DNA from: Lepidonotus clava
Taxonomy: Eukaryota; Annelida; Polychaeta; Phyllodocida; Polynoidae
Reading direction: 5' to 3'
Length of the DNA stretch: 64,000 nucleotides
Assembly (NCBI GenBank): GCA_936440205.1
Contig: OW387142.1
Span: forward strand, 15,776,736-15,840,735
Under the pieces are notes generated by a model, which was given only the letters and a program-made list of their open reading frames with translations, did no database searches and was not told where the DNA came from. The translations under genes were made by a program, and so were the position numbers. How positions within the stretch are numbered: position 1 is the first letter of the stretch; each line of letters begins with the position of its first letter. Below are positions 13,413-24,459 of the stretch, in pieces.

Positions 13413-13489
13413 GCCATAACTGAGTTACTCGTCACAATTAGTCCAAGCTATTGCTACGCCTCCCAATGCGACCTACCGACGAATAGCAA

Positions 13490-13930
13490 ACAGCGACCAA
13501 CGTGTTCAGAATAGGAGACTGAAGGAATGGGGGACGTTAACCGTGAGATGGTTTAACGAGTGAAGGCATGGAGGTATGATATGGGAGTTAAAGTAGGAAG
13601 GATTGGAGATGGGCAAACAGGGGAGAATAGGGTAGAATCTCGAAGGGAGCTATAAGTGGAAGGATGTATGATACGAATATCTTAAGAGGTAAGAAGGGAA
13701 AGGAGGCCAAGCGAGTACAATAGTATAGATGGATTGGGACAAGGACGGTACCCCAAACGTGAAGGGTTTGAATAATGAGTGAATTTTTTGAAAAGAGAAA
13801 ATACAATGTATTGAATGTATTGAAAATGTGAATTGAGGTGCAAAAGAAAATATCAAAAGTAGGCAAAGTGCTTAGAGGAGACGTGCATTGAAAGGAGGTA
13901 AGAAAAAGGAAAACAAATTAATGAGAAAAT
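13490..13930. other. purine-rich strand segment, no gene recognised
   Basis: The plus strand is strongly A+G rich, so the minus strand lacks stops over about 90 codons (13,588-13,866). The predicted peptide is low-complexity Phe/Leu/Ser and has no domain features. I treat the open frame as compositional. Confidence 0.4.
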
Positions 13931-14369
13931 AGAAACAAACCGCAATACTAGTTGTCAAAATCTGTATTGTTGTATAAATTGCATAAAATGCATCCATTTC
14001 GACTTAATGCTCGCAGTGGTTTTTATAGATTGTGCACAAGAAATCATCAATTTTGAATTGTTGTAATTTCTATAGGGGCTTCTTTTAGTAACGCAATTCT
14101 GCTTGATGGAGGAACAGGAACTAGAAGCATTAGAAGCAGCACAAATAGAATAATCTTATCAATGGTTGTATTTCCCCTTAGAATTAAAATCAAAGTAGCA
14201 ATTATGAGAACGGGACCTGACATTGACGTTATGTAATAACTCAGTTTCGGTGAATAGATAGAACTTGTACTGTTCATTTGGGAAGCCACTATTAGTATCA
14301 TTTTGCCTGAGTTGTGCTGTTAGAATGACTATCGTACAGTTTTCAACAGCAAACTTAACCCTTTAGACT

Positions 14370-14500
14370 GACCTGTAGACAACCATTTGACCTGTGGACA
14401 GCCTTTTGACCTGTGGACAGCCTTTTGACCTGTGGACAGCCGTTTGACCTGTGGACAGCCTTTTGACCTGTAGACAGCCTTTTGACCTGTAGACAGCCTT
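14370..14500. repeat. 19-bp minisatellite, about 7 copies
   Basis: The unit GACCTGTGGACAGCCTTTT repeats with a strict 19-bp period and a few substitutions (GTAGAC for GTGGAC, CGTTT for CTTTT). There are no unique spacers, so it is not a CRISPR-like array. Confidence 0.9.
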
Positions 14501-14504
14501 TGCC

Positions 14505-15290
14505 CAACACCTTATCCCTGGTGTATTGATTGTTAATCCTGACCAACACGTTCAATATCTGAAGGCCATTACTCTCTCCAAACACATTTATGTCTGGCAC
14601 TGTACAGGAAAAGCTTACTCTCTTTGCAATTAGTCCTAACGTTTCAAGATTTATACTTCAGTTGAAGATTAAGTATGACAAGCAACATAATTTGAAAGGG
14701 AGATGGGCTTAATTAGAAATCACTAGAACTCCACTAGTTTCTCTAGCGATCCGGATTTCAAAAGGAGAATATCTTCATGTTGGAATTAACTGTAGAAATT
14801 GGAGAGTTATGAGGTTATTAATCATATCTATACAGGCGACAGTGCTTCATGATTGGATTGAGATGGATTAGAAGAGTAACTCCACTGCAGCCTATCGTGT
14901 GAATTGAGGCCAGCTTGACTCATGCTCCGGAATTGTAATATAACTGAAATTTATGAAAAGGACATTGAAACAATATCATGTCTTCAAAAGGTATGTTTGC
15001 AATTTGTGTTGACAAGCTGCCTGATGAAATATCCTAAAAGATTTAAATGTAGAAGTTTAATTCTCCTTAAGTTTTTGACAGTTGCAAATGTATGGCTTAT
15101 GTCATATACTATCCACTGGGTCTAAAAGTGACATGTACGATATACTACTCATATCTTCAGCGACAACATATTGGCTCAGGCTCCCAATACAACACAAGCT
15201 TCGATGAGCGAAGGCTTTGGGGAGAAACAAACAAAGTCTTACTTTCTATCTCCCTCACTATTGCTGGGACATAAAGAAGACTCCATGCAG
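14505..15290. other. no gene seen
   Basis: Short open frames only. No splice-flanked exon or repeat structure was recognised. Confidence 0.4.
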
Positions 15291-15294
15291 ACAC

Positions 15295-15550
15295 CCTCAA
15301 AGACTCTCCTCCAGTAGGGTCAGGGGTCAGGGGGTGTCTGATGGAGGACCTACAATCTCCATACTTGGACCTACACTCTCCCTGCCTAGCCTGCCTTCAA
15401 TAACCTGACCCCTGGAGGGTACCCACAAACAGCGCTAAGTCGACCGTATTTCCCCCGGTCTGTCGGGGGTGCTCCTCCAGGGCCGTCTAATCCCAGCTGC
15501 TGGGGCGTCCTCCAGTGTCGAGGGGTCCCACTAATCGATGGAGGCTAGGG
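15295..15550. other. GC-rich island with CTCCAGGG words and a G/C hairpin
   Basis: CTCCAGGG occurs near 15,475 and its complement in CCCCTGGAGGG near 15,405. TCCTCC-AGT pieces recur. A short perfect hairpin, CCCCCG/CGGGGG with a 6-bp loop, lies at 15,452-15,469. The patch resembles the other GC-rich islands of the window but lacks a full GAGCWGCTC motif. Confidence 0.4.
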
Positions 15551-15837
15551 GGTGCCAAGTGTTAGCCGAGGAAATATTGGAGTGTTATTGAAATGTCAAA
15601 CAATTTCCAATACATCTAAAAATTATTACTAAATATTTATGAATAGACGCGTACGGGTTCTTGAAACGAAACAGAAAGCCACGCTTGCTATAGTGATATA
15701 CATTGATAACACATAATCTATGCTCTCAAGTCGCGATGGAATGCGCACATTCTCTTACAGTACTTTTAGGTCAGTCTTACTTGCTAAATTTGTATGTAAT
15801 AATTATGTTAGGGTGTTGATGGGGGGTCCTAATGACG

Positions 15838-16035
15838 CATGTCGAATTTAAGAAATGGCCATGTCCCCTGTCGTTATATTTTGAATGTTCAAGTTGATTT
15901 TAATAAGTGTCCATGTCCCCTGTCGAATTTAAGAAATAGCCTCTGTCATGCTGCTTTTCTATTTCTTCATGTTACTAAGGCTCATGTCGCATGTCGAATT
16001 AAGAAAAGGCTATGTCGCCCTGTCGATTTTAGGGG
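15838..16035. repeat. degenerate ~70-bp tandem repeat, about 3 copies
   Basis: The block CATGTCNCCTGTCGAATTTA followed by AGAAA(T/A)GGC recurs at about 15,838, 15,911 and 15,981 with small deletions. The short plus-strand open frame across it comes from the repeat. Confidence 0.6.
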
Positions 16036-16039
16036 TCTT

Positions 16040-17290
16040 TACCCATTATATCATATCACGTGATGTTGAGTGAAAGAACAACACCAGAATGTTATGATTA
16101 CTTCACAATGAAACATCACAATGGTAGATTCCAGAGAGGCGCCATTAAAATAATATAATAAGAGCCAAGACAGAACTAACACAGAACAATACTGCAACGT
16201 TATAATAATATTGCATGCTTGCCTTGGTAGCCAACACATCAGCTCAAAATCTATAGAGTTGATCACGGTGCACGTTCTGAAACCTCATCTTTACTTGGGC
16301 ACTGAATCATACGTTGGTTCTAGTGAGAGCACTTGGCGCTCCATACATTGTAAATATGGTAGGTTTTTGTGACTCGAAATGGGGTGGGAGGGGCCGCGCC
16401 TTCTAAGACAAATGCTACCCATATTGTGGCCCCTTTCCGCTCAGCCAAACTGAACCTTGTCATCTCAATGAAGGTAAATACAGCAACATGCAGGCTGGTG
16501 GAAGGATAAGAATTCACAAGAACTGGAGAAAAGAGGATCGGAAAACGCGCAGAACTGCTACAGTCAGACTTACTTGGGTGGGTCAGTAAGCGTATAAAGA
16601 GCGTATGCTCTTAGATGATGATGTTCTCGTTTTTCTATATTCCCCTAACAGTTTAGCATTGTGCATGGAATATGACGATAATAACATGACTCTAGAGTAC
16701 AATTAAAAACTAACTATGTGGGTTGAGACGGTTTCAGGATAAATAAAACAGTTTAAAACAGAATAATAAAAGTTAAAAAATTCAAAATAGATAAATCAGT
16801 TTGAGTTAAAAATTGTCAACATATTGCATAGGCTAAATGATAAGGAACGATAAGTTCAATATCATGTCACATATTGTTATAGAAACGGAAAGGTAATTGA
16901 GGAGAAAGGGAAGCGGGGGAGCGTTTACTTAGTGGTATAGCGGCTAGTCCATAAGTATGAATCTAGGAAATAAAAACCAACGGTAATAAGAATTACACAG
17001 CAGGAAGGTGCGCCATGAAAGGCTGCCCTCTGAGGGCCCAACCCTAGATTAAATGTCAACGGGAGCTTATGGCAACTGCAGAGGTAGATGCTAAACTAAT
17101 GTTTGCCACGAAACACTGCGGGGGTGATATTGAATGACGGCCCTAGCAGAATACCTCATGAAAAAACAAGAGTAATGGCTAAAGAGGCAAATTGCCTCCC
17201 ACGTCACGGGAAGTCGCACAGAATGGCGAATAGATCCTGACAAATGAATTTGATATCAGGCGTGACACACTTTTTAAGTCAGCCTGTCAT
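16040..17290. other. no gene seen
   Basis: AT-rich, with a purine-biased plus strand around 16,700-17,100. No exon or element was recognised. Confidence 0.4.
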
Positions 17291-17299
17291 GACGCTAGG

Positions 17300-17560
17300 C
17301 TGATATGACGTCACAAGGGTTGCTGATCCCTAGGGGAAGGGAGGCGTCAGTTTTTTCTTTTCTTTTTTTCTGAAGCGATTAAACTTCCAAGAGAACGCCA
17401 CTCCTGTTGGCTTTATAGCCTGGGTTGTAACCAATCACAAACCTACAGCTAATTATTGGCAGATTAATTAAAAAGCCCGTGGATATTAATGGAACTAAAT
17501 CCCCTCAACGATTATAGGGGGACCAATGTCATTATCATGGTTTATGACGTCATTTGATAT
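17300..17560. promoter_or_regulatory. candidate enhancer: two CREs and homeodomain sites
   Basis: Two perfect palindromic CREs (TGACGTCA) lie at 17,306-17,313 and 17,545-17,552. Between them is a dense AT-rich block (about 17,450-17,500) with TAATTATTGGC and ATTAATTA words of the kind bound by homeodomain proteins and NF-Y. The clustering suggests a cis-regulatory module; binding is inferred. Confidence 0.4.
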
Positions 17561-18475
17561 GGGATTATATGGGAAATCGACTCTCATAGTAGGGTTCGCG
17601 TTCTAGACTGAATAGCAGATCGGAACTTAGTATGATGACTTCAGTAATCAATATACGGGTAATGTTGAATTCTCTATTCTCATACGAGGGAACAACGTAT
17701 TATTAAATTGTAAAATGGATCTAAAACGGCTTTATTGAGAAAGATAACATCTCCTGCCTATGAATTGTTTTCCCCCTTTATTTTATCATACGTGTACCAT
17801 TAAAAGGTTATGATAGAGAAAGAACGCTATTGTTCAGTTAACCTTATACTTTCATTTAAGAAAAATGTGAAAGAATAATTTCAATGTTGCATAAGAATAC
17901 ATTAAAATACATCATATATTAAAGGGTCATTCCAATTATGTATAATTTTCACCAACACCCTGCACTCACGTTCTTATGTATTTTCGCCGTTGCCATTTCA
18001 CACTGTTTCATAGAATAACACCTTCTTAATGTGGCAGAGCAAGAGAAAATTATGTCAACATGATAGCTCCTAGATATGTTAAATCTGTGTAATGAGACGA
18101 AACAATATTTAATTCTGATCTAAACTCATTATATCTCTTTGTCACACTTGATCAAAGATTCTGTGCAGTCAATGTCCCAAACATATCATAGCCATATTAA
18201 GATATAGGATGGGCGGTATACCAGCATCTTGCCCGTACATATAAGGTTTCAGAAACCATATGATAATGTAGAACAAAGTAGGAAGGAGGTAGGGGCTCAT
18301 GGAGAATAGGAGAGAGTGTGTGCAGGTATAGGGGATACATTGGTCGATAACGGGTTACACCAAGAACAGCTACAAGTACGATTGCATTACAATGAGATGA
18401 GAGCAAAGAGTCGGTATGAGATGGCAACTGCTAGACCAATAACATTCAAGAGGTGGTATTGCATAATATAGATTA
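17561..18475. other. no gene seen
   Basis: AT-rich sequence without supported features. Confidence 0.4.
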
Positions 18476-18479
18476 AAGT

Positions 18480-18850
18480 AGAAAAGTTCACCCCCCCCCT
18501 CCGCCCCAACCCCCCTATCTCCAGGCCCGTCCCCTGGGTGGAGACCCCCTATAAATACCACACCTCGACTTCCCTAAGACGGCATACAGGACATGTTGGA
18601 GGACCCCCACCCTCAACCCCCATCCCCAAAGAGACATCAGCCTGAGTGGGAGCGACTCAGCCATAGACACTCACTGTCAGTCTGACGGCTTTCCGAGCAG
18701 CTCTGAGCAGCTCTGAGCAAGTCTGAGCGACTGGGAGCAAATCCTGGCGCTGGGCGGCGGCCTGTCTCCCCGTCTCCTCCCATCACACCCAGGCTGTGAT
18801 GAATGACTCCCCAGAAAGGAGTCTGTCCCGCCAAACTAAGCCTGCAGAGG
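18480..18850. promoter_or_regulatory. GC-rich island with 10-bp-phased GAGC motifs
   Basis: GAGCAGCTC at 18,695-18,703 and 18,705-18,713 is followed at 10-bp steps by related half-sites (GAGCAAGTC, GAGCGACTG, GAGCAAATC). The island also contains poly-C and ATGAATGACTCC (about 18,797), a word repeated in the island at 56.6 kb. Open frames on both strands reflect GC content. Confidence 0.5.
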
Positions 18851-19725
18851 TTCACCACATTCCTCTTGTTTTATATCCAAAGTTTTGTCAGATTTGAGTG
18901 TGTTTTATGCCACAAGGGGCTATGTTGCTGTGTTTTTGTACTGATATGTAGGCCTACGTCTTTACAAGAGGGATTCGGTGGGAGAGGAGAGAGCGGGGGT
19001 GGGGCTTATGTTCATTTTTGAAAGGGAAAGTTTGATTATCTATGTTTATGATCTTACCATATATGAGTTGAATCTGTATGGGATATGGATACAACTCCCT
19101 TAAGTCTGTTAAACTTATTTAAAAACTTAGCCCAATACGTTTTAAAGTTATAACCTTTTTGATACCAAAGGGACATTATGGAAAACGTTTGACATTCAAA
19201 GCACATTCCCCCTCAATATGGTTTGCTTTTAGAATTCGGCTCTCAGTAGATGATGAATGAGTTATTTGATAATTGAGAGCTTGGTTAACTTAGCTGGTAT
19301 GTGGCGGGTACCAGGGCAGTAGATGACGAATCCTGATTGTGATAATACGATTAAGATTGAGCGGGGGGATGATTGAAAGGGGGCGTGGCTTTCCAATAAC
19401 CTCTAGCTACCTCTATATGCATTCAAACACACGCAAACACCGGTACCGATACAGAACAACCTCATTAATAAGGCCCTACGTATATGTATTTTGTCCCTAT
19501 ATATTTTTACGTGAACTGATTTTCAGATCTAACTTTTTAGCACAACCTGTTATGTATGTTATATGCATTTTTATATACTACTATACTACTTACACGGGTA
19601 CTTACTATCTCTTCAAGGTCCCAGCTGTCGACTAGACCCCTTACCAGGGACCCGTGTAATAGGAGAACTCACCAAAATAATTATTGTCCACCAAAAGGCG
19701 CCTATGATGCACAACCAAGAGCCCG
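18851..19725. other. no gene seen
   Basis: One plus-strand open frame of 98 codons (19,339-19,635) has no recognisable domain, no nearby splice signals and AT-driven composition. I do not call it. Confidence 0.4.
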
Positions 19726-19730
19726 CAGGA

Positions 19731-20020
19731 GGTAATGAGGGGATATCTATAGGTGTCACTGGTCACACATAGAACAAAGAGGGGCGGTAAGTAGGTGATG
19801 AGACGATATAAGTGTCACTGGTCGCACCTACAACAGAGATGGGCGGCAACTACGTAATAAGAGGGTATAGGTGTCAGTGGTCGCACTTAGTACAAGTAGG
19901 GGCCGCCAGTAGTTGATGAGAGATTATAGGTATCACTTGTCGCACCTAGAACAAAGAATAGTAGGCGATGAGAGGGTATAGATGTCATCGGTCGCACTTA
20001 GAACAAAGAAAGGCAGGCAT
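19731..20020 (+). repeat. 52-63-bp minisatellite, 5 copies
   Basis: Units begin at about 19,731, 19,794, 19,853, 19,912 and 19,964. Each holds GATGAGAGGGTATAGGTGTC, then a variant of ACTGGTCGCACCTAGAACAA. Copies differ by substitutions and short indels, so the array is not recent. Confidence 0.85.
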
Positions 20021-20044
20021 ATACCATATAATTATTTCCGCAAT

Positions 20045-20085
20045 GTTACGAGCAGAAGCCTGAGAACGTTACGAGCAGAAGCCTG
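20045..20085 (+). repeat. exact 18-bp direct duplication
   Basis: GTTACGAGCAGAAGCCTG occurs at 20,045-20,062 and again at 20,068-20,085 (23-bp step), just after the minisatellite. It contains the GAGCAG half-site. Confidence 0.85.
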
Positions 20086-20713
20086 GTGTTCTTAGGCTCT
20101 ATCTGGGCTTATATAAATATAGCTTGCTTTGTCGACCCAAAAGCAGGTAAATTATTTATTATGATAATTATGGAACACATTTGATAAGAAATGAATCCAT
20201 GACGAGCTTTAATATCTTATATCAAGCAAACATTACCAATATCCCATACCTTTATTTACCAAAATATATGAATGACAGAAAAATAGAACATATTTACCAC
20301 CTCAGATTCCCGTGTTGACTGCTGCCTAGGGGAGGGCACCTGTTTGTACCTGATGCCCCCACTCTAACGTATACGTTACCTTTTATTAGCTATCAACTCC
20401 CCTGCCCCAAGGCCTTTGGACTATTTGTACGTTTCTAGACTTCACAAAGACGAACCAATCTGTATTATATGATTCTTAGAGGATGGTATAAAGACAGACT
20501 GAGCAAATCAAAATTAAAGACTAATTGCTCTTCTGAGCTATTTGTGACCAATTATTGGTGTGTTTGTTTGTATAATAATCAATTATTACTATAGTGACAA
20601 TTATAATTCAATAGAGATATTCAGGTTCATGCATGGTCAGAAAGGGTCTTATATTGTATACATTGTTTGTTGGAAATATGTTAAAAAGGAACGGAGCGCT
20701 TTCGAATATAATA

Positions 20714-20776
20714 TGTGATAAAAAATGCAGATTCTTCATGGTTTATAGGTTCTTCTAGTACAAATGATTTACTTCG
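20714..20776 (+). other. possible upstream exon piece of the proline-rich gene
   Basis: Reading in the phase that joins to the next exon, about 20 codons here are open and polar (ending SSSTNDLLR), directly before a perfect donor-like word, CG/GTAAGTAAG, at 20,777. If spliced to the acceptor at 20,811 the frame continues into KYDFEANSRKG. The intervening 35 nt would be an unusually short intron, and the acceptor for this piece (AATGCAG near 20,726-20,732) lacks a good pyrimidine tract. This is an alternative to a normal long intron before 20,812. Confidence 0.25.
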
Positions 20777-20811
20777 GTAAGTAAGACAAGTAAATTGTAT
20801 TTTTTTGACAG

Positions 20812-21745
20812 TAAATACGACTTCGAGGCAAATTCTAGGAAGGGGCCTTCCTCGGCAAAGGATGTCTCCCAGAAAAAGTCGGCCAGTAAGGGTGGAGGGC
20901 GGGGTAAGGGAGGTGCTGCCCCGCCCCCTCCACCTCCGCCCCCGCCCACGCCCCCTCCTCCCCTCCTCTCATCAAACATACCTCCTGCCCCACCTCCTCC
21001 ACCTATTCTAGGTTCCAGCTCTGTTCCTAAAATTGCTCCTCACCTCCTCACAAAAGTGCCTACCCCACCACCTATTCCAACAGCCTCCATCAAACGCCAG
21101 TCTTCATTGACACTCCAGCCCTCCCTTGTCAAGCGTCAGTCCTCCCTGACTCTGAAGCCATCTAGTGTACCTACCCCTCCACTTCTCCCAACAGCCTCCA
21201 TTGTCAAGCGTCAATCGTCCCTGACCCTTCCGTCTTCAAATGCTCCTATTCCTCCACCTCTCCCAACAGCCTCCTTTGTCAAACGCCAATCCTCCCTGAC
21301 CTTTCCGTCATCAAATGCTCATATTCCTCCATCTCTCCAAACAGCCCCCCTTGTCAAACGCCAATCCTCCCTGACCCTAAATCCCTCCAATGTAGCTACT
21401 CCTCCACTCCTTCCGACGGACCTCCTATCTTCCATTGTGAACCGACGGTCGTCACTCACCCAACCCCCATCACCTATTAAACCCCAGTCCTCCCCTTTCT
21501 CCCCGTCCTCCATTGTCAAGCCCCAACCTCCAACAACAATCTTGTCCTCCACTCTTGTCCCCCCACCTCCCAAACAATCCTTACCCTCCGGAAAGCTTCC
21601 CCCACCTCCCCCGCCTAGGGTTCGGTCAAACTCTGGATTTACTGCAATACCAACCCAGGAGAAGCAGGAGGATGGAGTTGGGGATAAAGCAGTGGAAGAA
21701 GACGACGATGATATTATAGACCTTGTTGGTATCAACGGAGGGTAG
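20812..21745 (+). CDS. terminal exon of a proline-rich protein with KRQSSLT repeats
   Basis: The frame is open for 310 codons to TAG at 21,743-21,745 and contains no ATG, so this must be a spliced, non-initial exon. It is preceded by a pyrimidine tract and acceptor (TTTTTTTGACAG) ending at 20,811. Order of parts: a basic, polar start (KYDFEANSRKGPSS); a Gly/Arg-rich linker; two polyproline runs of the type bound by profilin or SH3/EVH1 domains; five KRQSSLT motifs plus one NRRSSLT, spaced 13, 25, 25, 25 and 28 residues and separated by PTPPxLPTAS-like linkers; more Pro/Ser sequence with KLPPPPPPRVRSNSGF; and an acidic tail (EEDDDDIIDLVGINGG). [KR][KR]xS is the consensus of PKA-type basophilic kinases. 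The composition suggests a disordered cytoskeletal or scaffolding protein, but I do not recognise the family. The large minus-strand open frame over its 3' part is a shadow. GG/GTAGGT at the stop could be a cryptic donor. Confidence 0.75.
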
Positions 21746-22560
21746 GTCACCAGTGTGCTGTGTACCAACCTCTAGGTCAAGACCTAATCCACTAACAATA
21801 CTGAGACCTCTTCATAGTATTTTAAGCAGAGTTGAATATCCATGGAGTAACACTCTCTTTCAGACTGAATAGATCATGTAGCTGTGTGACGTTAGTACTA
21901 ACACAAATAACTATTTTTCCACTTAGGGTGATTGCCCGAATTATTAAACTACACCCAAGCACAGATTGTCTGGTTTACACGACGCCATTCTAAGAATTTA
22001 TGCTTGAAATTGTACTGTAAGGCATTTATGTGAGATTATGAGCCTGTCGAAAGAACATAAAAACAAAGGACACTTTGGGGCGATAGAGTTTTACCAGCAC
22101 TCGTCGGCTGCTAAAGCATATCATGTATGTTGATTATCAGTTTATATATAACATATGCGTTGTATATTATATCTGTTGTATATATGTATGACTGCCAGCA
22201 GAGTACTTGTTTATCGTCATCCAGCTAAATCGTAATATCAATCTCTGTACAGGTCCCTTTCATTTCAAGATCATGCTAAGATTCGATTGTACTTACAATA
22301 ATATAGTGACCACTACTGAAACAATAATCATAACTGAAATAATGCCCGATTACTGAAATAGTGCATAGATTTACTCAAGCAACCTCAGTCGAATCAAGTA
22401 TATATTTTATTTTGCGTATAGGTCCGCAAGGCGGCCTTTAACAGCGGTGACTTCTATAATGTTGTCCTGTGCCTCTTTTAAATAAGTGTTTTGCACTGTA
22501 TAACTGCCCAGATAAAGATGTTTTGGGGTGTGCCCGAGTGCCGTTGCTGTAGAAATTAGA
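21746..22560 (+). other. probable 3' UTR and downstream flank
   Basis: No further coding frame follows the TAG. The first plausible poly(A) signal is the variant ATTAAA at 21,943-21,948; no canonical AATAAA appears until about 23,363. UTR length is therefore uncertain. Confidence 0.35.
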
Positions 22561-23660
22561 TATCTCATTGTTCCACTATAAGGGAAAATGTTTTGAGGAA
22601 AAACAACAACTGCACTCTACTCAAATATACTGCGACTGCAAAACACCGCAGTGTTCTTGGGTGTCTCCTTACAACGATGTTATGTTGGAACGTCGAGTCT
22701 ATGCAGAAATTAGCTTTGGAGCTAAGTATCCGATATCAATTCATACAATGGAGTAAAGTGGAAGCTGTCTAAAGATATTAAGCAGCGCACTTAAGATCTA
22801 TAGACTAATAATTTTGTTGTACATCTCTAAAAGCCAAGCAGTTGAAGCCATTCAGTGCTCCGACATTTCTTTTCCGCAATTACGTCGCATCTGCCGAAGC
22901 CAATACGCCTCTGGATAGACAATTCAAGTTTAATGAGCCTTCTTGGAGCAATTATTTCTTGTAATTCTTTTTATACCCAACTGTCTGATTCTTCAACTGC
23001 TGTCAAGCACGACTTGGTTTCCATAAGCCCTGAAGGGCCAGGAGCCAATGAATGAATGGGAAAAAGTTTACTGCCTCAAGCATTGAAGGGTGGATTGAGT
23101 TCAATCCAATTCAAAATCATACGTCTGTTTTTGTTCTTAATGAAGGGGGCTTTAGTGGTGAAGCAATGGAGAATGGTAGATATGAGACCAGGAGGCAGGC
23201 TGTAACCCTAGGGTTATTGCAGGCATTTTATACCTGAAGCCATTGGACCTCTTTTGCTGGATGATCGCCTTATCTGGTTGCTGCAGAGGCGGTAAGCAAT
23301 GTTGGAGAAGGGAAGTAATTCACACTGCAGGAGAATTTCTCCCAATGGTCCTCTCTCACAGAATAAATGTTTGAGGACACTACACGCCTCAACATGGGCA
23401 GAGAGACAGCATCAGTATCTTTCAATTACTCAATGGTGAATTGGTAATCAGACGGATCGACCAATGCTTTGGCTGCAATGCTGTAATGTTACCACAGTGT
23501 AGGATGGTAAAGACAAGCCAGTCGCTTTCTTGCCGACGACAGAAAATTGTTGTTTTTATTAATGAATTGTTCGGGCAAGAGGGGTTGTTAAATATGTACC
23601 TTTGTATGGACACAGATACACAGTTGTCATAAACATTGCATTCCAATCGCCCAAGCAACT
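22560..23660 (+). other. possible decayed coding region, family unknown
   Basis: Consecutive open stretches in differing frames (22,568-22,756, 22,855-23,055, 23,052-23,237 and shorter ones to 23,632) have more balanced amino-acid composition than surrounding AT-rich DNA, including Cys/Trp-containing pieces such as CDCKTPQCSW and IEGWIEFNP. No good splice sites connect them. This pattern fits an old processed pseudogene or transposon-derived open frame, but I recognise no family and chance remains possible. Confidence 0.25.
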
Positions 23661-24285
23661 TTATAACATGTTGCGAAACTACGGTAGCATCCCAAGTGTG
23701 AGCTAACCTCGTTGATGAGGTTATTCCCAGTCGAAACCTCCGCTTGTATGTGAAGTCTAGACTTGCATAATTCCCAAAAATGGTGACGCAGTATCCAGAA
23801 CAAGGTACTCATCTTACGCTAACTATGATAACGTAGAACAGAGAACAAAGACAGCATAGACAAATGTGCTCATGTTCTGATTTATTCCTAACAGGCTACT
23901 ACAACTTCCAATAGCATGTATTAAATCAGTGAAAACATGGATATTTTCTCTCTTTAACCAAACCCCTCTTAAAGTAGGCTGCAACTTTATTTGGGCTAGA
24001 GACTTTATAATAGCTTGTAGATGGATATTGGTCCTTGATATTCCTTACATATCTTTCATACATGGGTCTTAGTACCTATAAGGCGTCTTTTGCTTTGCAG
24101 TTGGGTAACTTCTTAGCCCCAAGATAACTTTCTTGTCTGGTCGCCCTGAGAGGCCTTCCTCGAAAGACCAGCCTCTATTCAAACAGCCCAGAATACCAGG
24201 CAGTGCTACTGATTGCCCAACAGTCTGCTTCTTTCTATGCTAACATCCCTCCTCCTGCCTACACATGCTATACGAGGGCGACGCG
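23661..24285. other. no gene seen
   Basis: No exon or repeat was recognised between the possible pseudogene and the promoter-like cluster at 24.3 kb. Confidence 0.4.
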
Positions 24286-24289
24286 GAAC

Positions 24290-24455
24290 CCAGCGCTGCT
24301 TCCGGTAGTTGTAAATGAGCCTATCAGGAGGAAGCAGGCGATCACGTGACCTCGGGGCCGACCTTGAAGGGTGACCTTGGTGGCGCCTGCTGAGGGGCAT
24401 GTCAATCAGGCCTCAATACCCAGAAGCCATTGCAACCCACTCACTTCCGGTGATC
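24290..24455. promoter_or_regulatory. promoter-like cluster: ETS, E-box, CTCF-like
   Basis: CTTCCGG (24,299-24,305) and ACTTCCGGT (24,443-24,451) are ETS sites. TCACGTGAC (24,342-24,350) is a bHLH-Zip E-box. GGTGGCGCC near 24,379 resembles part of a CTCF core, and CAATCAGG is CCAAT-like. Such CpG-containing combinations mark TATA-less promoters in animals. Direction is unclear; a 64-codon minus-strand frame starting at 24,400 is not recognised. Confidence 0.4.
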
Positions 24456-24459
24456 AATG

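Noticed and set aside
13588-13866. 92-codon minus-strand open frame
   Set aside because: The strand is pyrimidine-rich over the whole region, which removes stops; the peptide is low-complexity.
14370-14500. Array-like repeat considered as CRISPR
   Set aside because: Strict 19-bp tandem units without spacers, in a eukaryotic context: a minisatellite. The same holds for 19,731-20,020 and 36,609-36,757.
15452-15469. GC hairpin resembling a rho-independent terminator
   Set aside because: The window is eukaryotic, there is no following T run, and no gene ends here.
19339-19635. 98-codon plus-strand open frame
   Set aside because: AT-driven Tyr/Ile/Arg composition without domain or splice signals, ending near a minisatellite.
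21319-21768. 149-codon minus-strand open frame over the proline-rich exon
   Set aside because: It is the complement of a Pro/Ser-rich coding strand, giving a Gly-rich shadow; the plus frame has the splice acceptor, the ordered repeats and the better composition.
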